Source: SVFI01 sp045546735
Lineage (GTDB): Bacteria > Bacillota > Clostridia > Lachnospirales > Lachnospiraceae
Reading direction: 5' to 3'
Length of the DNA: 64,000 nt
NCBI GenBank assembly: GCA_045546735.1
Contig: JAZQDJ010000120.1
Coordinates: 1 to 64,000, forward strand
The notes beneath the pieces were generated by a model that worked only from the letters and a program-made list of their open reading frames with translations, made no database searches and was not told where the DNA came from. Positions 57,592 to 64,000 of the stretch are shown piece after piece. Numbering within the stretch: the stretch's first letter is position 1; every line of letters starts with the position of its first letter. Both the position numbers and the translations under genes were made by a program.

Positions 57592-59127
57592 ATGAAAAAA
57601 TTTATGAAAGTATTGGCTGTTGTTTTTATGATGGCAGTTGTACTTGCCGTTCCGACACAGGTGCAGGCATCTGATTCAATTCAGAAGATAGAAAGAGGTG
57701 TCTTTATCGGAGATATTGATGTGTCCGGTATGACAACGCTTGAGGCGGAAGCAGCAGTAAATGAATATGTAAATTCTCTCAAACAAAAAGAGATTACATG
57801 GAATGCCTTAAACAACAATACAGTTACTGTCACAGCCGGAGATCTCGGTATGAAATGGCAGAACAAACATATTGTGGAAGAGGCAGCACAGCTTGGAAAA
57901 GCAGGCAATATCGTCCAGAGATATAAAGCACTGAAAGACCTTGAACATCAGAACGAGGTTTTCCCATTGGAAATTTCTTATGATGATGCAATGATCCGTA
58001 CGATTATCAATGAACAGTGTCTGCAGTACAATGTGGAAGCGACAGACGGAACATTGACCAGAGAAGACGGAGAGTTTAAATTTGTCGCAGGTCAGACCGG
58101 TGTTGTGATTGATGTTGATGCGTCTGTGAAGGCAATTCAGGAATATATGAATAACGAGTGGGACAAAGAAAATGCCATGATCGATTTAGTTGCAGAGACA
58201 ACGCAGCCACGTGGTACGGAAGAAGAATTGTCTATGGTAAAAGATGTTCTCGGTACCTTTACGACAAGTTTCTCTACTTCCGGCTATAACCGTAGCGGAA
58301 ATGTAAGAAACGGATGTGAAAAAATCAACGGTACTTTGTTATATCCGGGCGATACGTTCTCTACATATGAGGCGGTAAGTCCGTTTACGGAAGCAAACGG
58401 ATATTTCCAGGCAGGTTCTTATTTGAACGGACTTGTTATCGATTCTCTCGGAGGAGGTATTTGTCAGGTTTCCACAACGCTTTACAATGCAGTCCTTTTG
58501 GCCGAGCTTGAGGTAACAGAGAGATTTAACCACTCTATGATCGTTACTTATGTAGATCCGTCTGCAGATGCGGCTATTTCGGGAACAGCGAAAGATTTTA
58601 AGTTTGTAAACAATTTAAGTTATCCTATTTATATTGAAGGAACAACAAGTGAAGATAAAAAGATTACCTTTACGATTTACGGTTGTGAGACAAGACCTGA
58701 AAACAGAGAAGTTAATTATGAAAGCGTGGTAATCAGCAGAACCGTTCCGGAAGGAGAAAGAGTTGTTGCGGATTCTTCTCAGCCGGCGGGTTATATTGAT
58801 GTGCAGTCTGCACATATCGGTTATGTGGCGCAGCTTTGGAAAGTGGTTAAGGTTGACGGCGAGGAGGAAAGCCGTATACAGATTAATGACAGCCGTTACA
58901 CAGCAACACCGAGAACAGCTGCAGTCGGAACAGCGACAGCAAATCCGCTCGCTGCACAGGCAATTAATGCGGCTATTGCAACAGGAAGTATTGACCAGTG
59001 CCGCGCAACTGCAGCAGCAATCAATGCCGGAACTTACAATGACCCGGCAGCAGCAGCTATCGCAGCGCAGCAGGCAGCTATTGCAGCACAGCAGGCGGCT
59101 CAGGCAGCAGCACAGCAACCTCAGTAG
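57592..59127 (+). CDS. VanW-family secreted protein with peptidoglycan-binding-like domain
   Basis: 511 residues. A signal peptide (KFMKVLAVVFMMAVVLAVPTQ) ends near residue 30. A YoaR-type domain spans about 40-210 (GVFIGDIDVSGMTTLEAEAAV, VTVTAGDLGMKW). The VanW domain then reads YNRSGNVRNGCEKINGTLLYPGDTFS and GGICQVSTTLYNAVLLAEL in blocks, followed by a beta domain with YIEGTTSEDKKITFTIYG. The tail is rich in Ala and Gln (AAQQAAIAAQQAAQ). The family occurs beside vancomycin resistance genes, but most members are general cell-envelope proteins. GGGICQVSTT contains the strictly conserved Cys. Confidence 0.92.
   Translation: MKKFMKVLAVVFMMAVVLAVPTQVQASDSIQKIERGVFIGDIDVSGMTTLEAEAAVNEYVNSLKQKEITWNALNNNTVTVTAGDLGMKWQNKHIVEEAAQLGKAGNIVQRYKALKDLEHQNEVFPLEISYDDAMIRTIINEQCLQYNVEATDGTLTREDGEFKFVAGQTGVVIDVDASVKAIQEYMNNEWDKENAMIDLVAETTQPRGTEEELSMVKDVLGTFTTSFSTSGYNRSGNVRNGCEKINGTLLYPGDTFSTYEAVSPFTEANGYFQAGSYLNGLVIDSLGGGICQVSTTLYNAVLLAELEVTERFNHSMIVTYVDPSADAAISGTAKDFKFVNNLSYPIYIEGTTSEDKKITFTIYGCETRPENREVNYESVVISRTVPEGERVVADSSQPAGYIDVQSAHIGYVAQLWKVVKVDGEEESRIQINDSRYTATPRTAAVGTATANPLAAQAINAAIATGSIDQCRATAAAINAGTYNDPAAAAIAAQQAAIAAQQAAQAAAQQPQ
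59053..59121 (+). repeat. Ala/Gln codon repeat at the vanW 3' end
   Basis: Imperfect repeats of GCAGCTATTGCAGCACAGCA type encode IAAQQAA units in the tail of the VanW protein. They also produce a long open frame on the other strand. Confidence 0.7.
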
Positions 59128-59147
59128 ATACAGATGGGTGAATAAGA

Positions 59148-60119
59148 TTGAAACCGGGTAAAATTTCAGAGAATGTGTTAAAACGTTCCGTGTTAAAATA
59201 TTTGGATCAAGATCAGACAGAAATCGCAAGAGGCGCAGGTATCGGAAATGACTGCGCCCTTTTTGCTTTTTCCAAAGGAGCTGCATCAGCGACATGTTCT
59301 CTTTCCGTAAAGGGAAAAGAGAAAGTGCGACATGCTGTTTTTGCGGCGGTAAATAACCTGTCAGCCGGAGGGCAGCAGGCAAAATATCTTTTGCTTATGA
59401 TTACGCTTCCCGAGAGAGCAAGAGAAATTAAATTGCAGGAAATTATGGAAGAGGCGGCGCAAATTTGTCGGGAATATGATATGCTGATTGTCGGCGGACA
59501 TACAGAAGTGTCGACAAACGTGACGGATATAGTGGTGAATGTAACAGCGCTTTCCGGAGAGAGTACTAAAATGGAAATTCCGGATCAAGTTACAGATTAT
59601 GATATCGTACTTTCCGGTTATATCGGAATGGAGGCAGCAGGACTTGTTGCACTTCAGAAAGAGGAAGAACTTTCGGGTCGTTTCCCGAAATGGCTTTTAG
59701 ATGACGTAAAAGACTACAAATCTCATGTTTCGGCCATACAGACGGCGCAGATGGCAGCAGAGCATGGAGAGGTGCTTATGCACGATGTCGGTGAGGGAGG
59801 AGTTTTTGCAGCATTGTGGGAACTCGGACAGCGCGCAGAATCAGGGCTTACGATTGATATCAAAAAAATTCCGATGCGACAGTCCGTTGTGGAAATTTGC
59901 AATCATTATGATTTAAATCCGTATGAGATTCTTTCACAAGGATGCCTTTTGATTGTGGCAAAAGACGGTGAATCTTTGGCGGAGAAACTAATAGATGCAG
60001 ACATTCCGGCGGCGGTCATCGGAACTATGACAGACAGCAATGACCGGATAATACAAAACGGCGAGGAAATAAGGTATATGGACCTTCCAAAACCGGATCA
60101 AATCCGTAAATTATTATAA
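59148..60119 (+). CDS. AIR synthase/HypE-like protein
   Basis: 323 residues from TTG 59148 (GGGTG upstream). The fold resembles the PurM/HypE superfamily: the N-terminal GAGIGNDCALFAF segment, VGGHTEVSTNVTDIVVNVTALSG in the ATP-binding half, and MHDVGEGGVFAALWELGQ plus LSQGCLLIVAK in the second half. The usual substrate-specific parts of PurM and ThiL are not obvious. The closest type is the HypE-like protein common in Clostridia without hydrogenase genes beside it. Hydrogenase maturation is possible but unsupported by the neighbours. Confidence 0.8.
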   Translation: MKPGKISENVLKRSVLKYLDQDQTEIARGAGIGNDCALFAFSKGAASATCSLSVKGKEKVRHAVFAAVNNLSAGGQQAKYLLLMITLPERAREIKLQEIMEEAAQICREYDMLIVGGHTEVSTNVTDIVVNVTALSGESTKMEIPDQVTDYDIVLSGYIGMEAAGLVALQKEEELSGRFPKWLLDDVKDYKSHVSAIQTAQMAAEHGEVLMHDVGEGGVFAALWELGQRAESGLTIDIKKIPMRQSVVEICNHYDLNPYEILSQGCLLIVAKDGESLAEKLIDADIPAAVIGTMTDSNDRIIQNGEEIRYMDLPKPDQIRKLL

Positions 60120-60141
60120 AGTTTAGAAAGGAATAACGAAT

Positions 60142-60624
60142 ATGAGAGAACGAATTTTAGCTATTATCGAGAAAAACAGCCGTATCGGAATCAGCGAACT
60201 GGCCGTTATTATGGGAGAACCTGAAATTGAGGTTGCCAACGAGCTTAAGAGATTGGAAGAAGAAGGCATTATTTGCGGATATCATACAATGATAGATTGG
60301 GAAAAAACGAATCTTGAAAAAGTAACCGCACTTATTGAGGTCCGTGTCACACCTCAGAGAGGACAGGGCTTTGACAATATTGCAGAACGCATTTACAAAT
60401 ATCCGGAGGTAAATTCCGTGTATTTGATTTCCGGAGGATATGATTTGCTTATTACGTTAGAAGGCCGTTCTTTGAAAGAGGTTTCACAGTTTGTTTCGGA
60501 TAAGCTTTCACCGCTTGAGTCGGTACTTAGTACAGCAACACATTTTATTTTGAAAAAATACAAGGATCACGGAACGATTCTTGCGAAGAAATCCGCAGAT
60601 GAAAGGATGAAAATTACACCATGA
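60142..60624 (+). CDS. Lrp/AsnC-family transcriptional regulator
   Basis: 160 residues. The N-terminal helix-turn-helix (ILAIIEKNSRIGISELAVIMG, VANELKRLEEEGIICGYH) precedes the RAM ligand-binding domain (VTALIEVRVTP, VNSVYLISGGYDLLITLEG). Lrp/AsnC regulators sense amino acids and control their metabolism. It overlaps the aminotransferase start (ATGA), so it probably regulates that operon, including itself. ATG 60142 follows AAAGGAA. Confidence 0.94.
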   Translation: MRERILAIIEKNSRIGISELAVIMGEPEIEVANELKRLEEEGIICGYHTMIDWEKTNLEKVTALIEVRVTPQRGQGFDNIAERIYKYPEVNSVYLISGGYDLLITLEGRSLKEVSQFVSDKLSPLESVLSTATHFILKKYKDHGTILAKKSADERMKITP

Positions 60625-61796
60625 GAAATCCATTAGCAAAACAGGTTGTAGAATTAAAGCCGTCCGGAATCCGCAAGTTCTTTGATCTTGTGGCAGAAAT
60701 GCCGGATGCCATTTCTCTCGGTGTCGGTGAACCGGATTTTGATACGCCGTGGCATATCCGTGACGAGGGCATTTATTCCTTGGAGAAAGGACGTACTTTC
60801 TATACCTCCAATTCAGGTTTGAAAGAGTTGAAAGAGGAAATTTGCTTTTATTTGAAAAGAAAAATGGATCTTTCTTATAACTTTGCAACCGATGTCATTG
60901 TGACAGTCGGAGGTTCGGAAGCGATTGATATTGCACTTCGCGCAATGATAAATCCGGGAGAAGGCGAAGAAGTTCTTATTCCGCAGCCAAGTTACGTTTC
61001 CTATGAGCCATGTGCTATTTTGGCGGGTGCAAAGCCGGTTATTATCGAACTGAAAAATGAGAATGAATTCCGCTTGACAGCGCAGGAACTGGAAGCGGCA
61101 ATTACAGATAAGACAAAGATTTTAATTTTACCGTTCCCGAACAATCCGACAGGAGCGATTATGGAGAAAAAGGATCTCGAAGCGATTGCTGAGGTAATCG
61201 AAAAACATGACATCTTTGTCATTTCTGATGAGATTTACAGTGAGCTTTCTTATAATGAAGATCATGTTTCGATTGCATGTATTCCGGGCATGAAGGAAAG
61301 AACGATTTTGATTAACGGATTTTCTAAAGCGTATGCGATGACCGGATGGCGTCTCGGATATGCGTGCGGACCGAAGGAAATCATTGCGCAGATGACGAAA
61401 ATTCACCAATTTGCAATCATGTGTGCGCCGACGACAAGTCAGTACGCAGCAGTGGAAGCACTTAAGAACGGGGATGAAGATGTGGCAATGATGCGCGAAG
61501 CGTACAATCAGCGTCGCCGTTATCTCATGCACGCGTTTAAAGAGATGGGACTTCCTTGTTTTGAACCGTTCGGAGCATTTTATGTGTTCCCGTGCATTAA
61601 AGAGTTCGGAATGACAAGTGAGGAATTTGCGGAAAAACTTTTAGCATCAGAGAAAGTGGCAGTTGTTCCGGGAACAGCTTTTGGTGACTGTGGAGAAGGA
61701 TTCCTCCGTATTTCTTATGCATATTCACTTGAGGATTTAAAGATAGCTATTGAGAGATTAAAACGTTTTGTAGAAAAATTACGTGACGGGAAATAG
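60621..61796 (+). CDS. PLP-dependent class I/II aminotransferase
   Basis: This 391-residue fold-type I aminotransferase has ISLGVGEPDFDTPWHI at the N-terminus, the PLP-contact PFPNNPTGA and DEIYSELSY, Schiff-base K236 in NGFSKAYAMTG, and GFLRISYA with the substrate-carboxylate Arg. The type is close to aspartate/aromatic aminotransferases of Firmicutes (PatA or AspC-like). The amino acid substrate cannot be set from sequence. It is coupled to the Lrp regulator gene and followed 4 bases later by trmL. Confidence 0.94.
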   Translation: MRNPLAKQVVELKPSGIRKFFDLVAEMPDAISLGVGEPDFDTPWHIRDEGIYSLEKGRTFYTSNSGLKELKEEICFYLKRKMDLSYNFATDVIVTVGGSEAIDIALRAMINPGEGEEVLIPQPSYVSYEPCAILAGAKPVIIELKNENEFRLTAQELEAAITDKTKILILPFPNNPTGAIMEKKDLEAIAEVIEKHDIFVISDEIYSELSYNEDHVSIACIPGMKERTILINGFSKAYAMTGWRLGYACGPKEIIAQMTKIHQFAIMCAPTTSQYAAVEALKNGDEDVAMMREAYNQRRRYLMHAFKEMGLPCFEPFGAFYVFPCIKEFGMTSEEFAEKLLASEKVAVVPGTAFGDCGEGFLRISYAYSLEDLKIAIERLKRFVEKLRDGK

Positions 61797-61800
61797 AATT

Positions 61801-62292
61801 ATGAATATTATACTTCATCAGCCGGAAATCCCGGCTAATACAGGAAATATCGGAAGAACGTGCGTGGCAACAGGCACGTCTCTTCATCTCATCGAGCCTC
61901 TCGGATTTCGCTTAAATGAAAAGGAAATCAAGAGAGCCGGGATGGATTACTGGGAAAAACTCGATGTAACCAGATATGTGAACTTTGAGGAATTTAAGGA
62001 AAAACATCCGGATGCAAAAATTTGGATGGCGACAACGAAAGCAAAGCATGTGTATACGGATGTAGAGTTCGGTCCGAACGATTTTATTATGTTCGGAAAA
62101 GAAAGTGCGGGAATTCCGGAGGAGATACTTGTTGATTATGAAGAGACTTGTATCCGTATTCCGATGCTTTCGGAAATACGGTCTTTAAATCTTTCAAACT
62201 CTGTGGCGATTGTTCTTTATGAAGCGCTCCGCCAGCAAAATTTTGAATCAATGCAGATGACCGGAGAATTGCACAGATTACAGTGGAAATAG
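61801..62292 (+). CDS. trmL: tRNA (cytidine/uridine-34-2'-O)-methyltransferase
   Basis: This 163-residue SPOUT methyltransferase has the N-terminal NIILHQPEIPANTGNIGRTC. The trefoil-knot motifs are IMFGKESAGIPEE and IRIPMLSEIRSLNLSNSVAIVLYEALRQ (split at the conserved RSLNLSN). It methylates the ribose at the wobble base of tRNA-Leu isoacceptors. I prefer ATG 61801 over an in-frame GTG at 61783, which lacks a ribosome binding site and overlaps the aminotransferase gene. The upstream ACGGGA is weak. Confidence 0.93.
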   Translation: MNIILHQPEIPANTGNIGRTCVATGTSLHLIEPLGFRLNEKEIKRAGMDYWEKLDVTRYVNFEEFKEKHPDAKIWMATTKAKHVYTDVEFGPNDFIMFGKESAGIPEEILVDYEETCIRIPMLSEIRSLNLSNSVAIVLYEALRQQNFESMQMTGELHRLQWK

Positions 62293-62302
62293 AGGAACAG
62301 AT

Positions 62303-62872
62303 ATGTACATTATAGTCGGACTTGGAAATCCTACAAAAGAGTATGCACATACGCGCCATAATGTGGGATTTGATACGATTGATAAAATTGCAGACAAACA
62401 TGGGATTGCAGTTTTGGAAAAAAAGCATAAAGCAGTTTACGGAAGAGGTTATATCGAAGGTCAGAAAGTGATTTTGGCAAAACCTCAGACGTTTATGAAT
62501 TTAAGCGGTGAATCTGTCCGTTCCCTCATAGATTATTATAAAGTGGATGAGGAGACAGAACTTATCGTTATATATGATGATATCAGTTTAGAGCCGGGGC
62601 AGCTCCGTATCCGTAAAAAAGGAAGCGCCGGTGGACATAACGGAATTAAAAATATTATTTCGCATCTTGGGCATGATACTTTTGTCCGTATCAAAGTCGG
62701 TGTCGGAGAAAAACCGAAAGGCTACGATTTGGCGGATTACGTGTTGTCGCGTTTCGCAAAGGATGAAGTAAGTGCTATGGAAGATGCTTTTGAGCGGGCA
62801 GCAGACGCAGTAGAAGTAATTATTACAGGCGGACCGGATGAGGCGATGAACCGGTTTAACGCCAAGAAGTGA
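62303..62872 (+). CDS. pth: Peptidyl-tRNA hydrolase
   Basis: A 189-residue protein of standard Pth length. Key residues are N9 in GLGNPTKEYAHTRHN, catalytic H19, and Asp in IVIYDDISLEPGQLRIR (split at the paired Asp), followed by GSAGGHNGIKNI. It releases tRNA from prematurely dropped peptidyl-tRNAs and is essential in most bacteria. ATG 62303 follows GAGGAACAG. It is linked to mfd as in many Firmicutes; the next gene starts 9 bases downstream. Confidence 0.97.
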   Translation: MYIIVGLGNPTKEYAHTRHNVGFDTIDKIADKHGIAVLEKKHKAVYGRGYIEGQKVILAKPQTFMNLSGESVRSLIDYYKVDEETELIVIYDDISLEPGQLRIRKKGSAGGHNGIKNIISHLGHDTFVRIKVGVGEKPKGYDLADYVLSRFAKDEVSAMEDAFERAADAVEVIITGGPDEAMNRFNAKK

Positions 62873-62881
62873 GAGGCATAG

Positions 62882-64000
62882 TTGAAGGCATTTACAGAAC
62901 AGGTAAAAGAGTTCTCTTTTTATGAAGAGGCAGTAAGACAATTGAATAAAGGAAAAACCATTGCTGTCTCAGGTTGTGCGTCTGTGCAGAAATGCCAGAT
63001 GATTTGTGCGCAGGGAAGTGATTATCCGTATAAAATCGTGATTGCTTCCGACGATATAAAGGCAAAAGAGCTGTATGAAGATTATTTATTCTTCGACAAT
63101 GATGTGATGCTGTTTCCGGCAAAAGACTACATTTTCTTTCAGGCGGATATCCGCGGAAGAGAAATGACAAGAGAACGCATGATTTGTTTCCGTAAAATAC
63201 TATCCGGTGAAAAAGTAACAATTATTACAACACCGGATACTTTTATGGCACCGGTTCTTCCTCTTTCCGTTTTGCAGGACAACTGCATTTATATCGGTAA
63301 AGAGAGCGTGGTGGAAGAAACAGCGATCGCGAAAAAGCTTGTGCGTATGGGATACGAAAAAACATACCAGGTAGAAATGCCGGGGCAGTTTTCTGTGCGC
63401 GGAGGTATTATCGATATTTTTGATTTGACAGAGGAAAATCCGTACCGAATTGAGCTTTGGGGCGATGAGGTCGAATCTATCCGTCGTTTTGACGTGCTCA
63501 GCCAGCGTTCGATTGAGGCATTGTCTGAGATTACAATCTATCCTGCAACAGAGATGATTTTGACATCGGAGCAGAGAAAAGAAGGTCTGAAAAAGATTGA
63601 AAAAGAGGCAAAAAAGACATCCGAAACGCTTCGCGGCCAGATGAAGATTGAAGAAGCGCACCGTGTGAAAAAACAGGCGGAGCAGCTTTGTGAGCAGGTG
63701 GAAGAATTTGGTGTTATGGCCAATCTTGACAGCTATATGAAATATTTTTACAAAGAGCTGTCGGGATTTTTTGAATTGTTTGAGCAGGAAAAACTTCTGC
63801 TTGTCGTAGATGAGCCGATGCGCGTGAAAGAGCATTTAGATGCTGTCGAACTGGAATTTAGAGAAAGCATGATGACGCGTATGGAAAAAGGTTATGCGCT
63901 CAAAGGTCAGGCAGATCTTCTTTACAGCGGAAAACAGGTGCTTGCTGCAATCAACAGACAGAGGCTTTTGCTTCTTTCTGTGCTCGATGCAAAGCAGAAA
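62882..64000 (+). CDS. mfd: Transcription-repair coupling factor Mfd, N-terminal part (runs off the right edge)
   Basis: 373 codons are open from TTG 62882 (GAGAGG upstream) to the window end. The first blocks (IAVSGCASVQKCQM, DVMLFPAKDYIFFQADIRGREMTRER in short stretches, VTIITTPDTFMAPVLPL) match the UvrB-like domain 1 of Mfd. FSVRGGIIDIFDLTEENPYRIELWGDEVESIRRF (in conserved segments) confirms it. Mfd pushes stalled RNA polymerase off DNA damage and recruits UvrA. The RNAP-interaction and helicase domains lie outside the window. The pth-mfd order is typical of Firmicutes. Confidence 0.95.
   Translation, partial: MKAFTEQVKEFSFYEEAVRQLNKGKTIAVSGCASVQKCQMICAQGSDYPYKIVIASDDIKAKELYEDYLFFDNDVMLFPAKDYIFFQADIRGREMTRERMICFRKILSGEKVTIITTPDTFMAPVLPLSVLQDNCIYIGKESVVEETAIAKKLVRMGYEKTYQVEMPGQFSVRGGIIDIFDLTEENPYRIELWGDEVESIRRFDVLSQRSIEALSEITIYPATEMILTSEQRKEGLKKIEKEAKKTSETLRGQMKIEEAHRVKKQAEQLCEQVEEFGVMANLDSYMKYFYKELSGFFELFEQEKLLLVVDEPMRVKEHLDAVELEFRESMMTRMEKGYALKGQADLLYSGKQVLAAINRQRLLLLSVLDAKQK

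Noticed and set aside
58615..59382. 255-codon minus-strand frame across the vanW 3' end
   Set aside because: It results from the Ala/Gln codon repeats and crosses two well supported plus-strand genes. The Cys/Arg-rich product resembles no protein family.
63200..63835. 211-codon minus-strand frame at the right edge
   Set aside because: It lies wholly inside mfd, which has clear family motifs; the product is Phe/His/Lys-rich with no recognisable domain.

Overview
The window looks like chromosomal DNA from an anaerobic, low-to-mid GC Firmicute, most likely a Lachnospiraceae-type gut Clostridium relative. I infer this from gene content. There is a Gram-positive Tad/Flp pilus cluster with DUF5702 and DUF6382 proteins, flagellin with a FliS-like chaperone, a BofA-like protein, a fused homocysteine methyltransferase/MTHF reductase, an Rpn-family nuclease, two HD-GYP proteins, VanW and a TSCPD protein, and the gene order pth-mfd. 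I cannot name the species. Most genes are tightly packed and many overlap by 1-4 bases. Start codons are ATG, GTG or TTG, and most are preceded by GGAGG-like ribosome binding sites.

Layout. 1-430: the left edge ends in an integrase start lying against the 3' end of a tRNA-Lys(CUU), so an integrated element probably fills the region to the left. 477-7311: tatD, rsmA, a large acidic TPR/AAA-like protein and glgB. 7340-12390: a 1,027-residue DUF6240-like protein, flagellin, a FliS-like chaperone and a BofA-like protein. 12549-21413: a complete Gram-positive Tad pilus locus (prepilin peptidase, TadZ, TadA, TadB, TadC, a 55-residue Flp pilin, DUF5702 protein, two TadE-like proteins, a second prepilin peptidase and a DUF6382 protein). 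A rhomboid protease gene with a possible hairpin over its ribosome binding site follows.

22457-35116 is mostly metabolic and housekeeping: flavodoxin-like/SCP2 protein, HIT protein, DtxR-like regulator, membrane proteins, GNAT, HAD, the MetH/MetF-type fusion, a MurJ-like flippase, aminopeptidase P and glycerol kinase. 35103-40244 is largely minus strand: a secreted esterase, a DUF1905-cysteine peptidase fusion, an HD-GYP protein, murG and a TSCPD protein, with one HAD phosphatase gene on the plus strand between them. 40414-49149 carries a secreted protein, pgi, a MATE exporter, a 2-hydroxyacid dehydrogenase, an orphan LytTR regulator, a chemotaxis receptor and an Rpn nuclease. 49174-52592 is a minus-strand group (HD-GYP, SPFH/zinc-ribbon protein, zinc-ribbon membrane protein) interrupted by a 121-bp inverted-repeat unit. 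52786-64000 holds a sugar kinase/isomerase pair, a radical SAM protein, an exonuclease, VanW, an AIR-synthase-like protein, an Lrp/aminotransferase pair, trmL, pth and the start of mfd.

Functional picture: a surface-active gut-type bacterium with motility or flagellin display, a Flp pilus, chemotaxis and c-di-GMP turnover, and central sugar, glycogen and methionine/folate metabolism. The least explained items are the acidic AAA-like protein, the DUF6240-like protein beside flagellin, the DUF1905-peptidase fusion, the SPFH/zinc-ribbon pair, the inverted-repeat unit at 51339-51459 and a possible small RNA at 45942-46020. No CRISPR array, rRNA or intact insertion sequence was seen.
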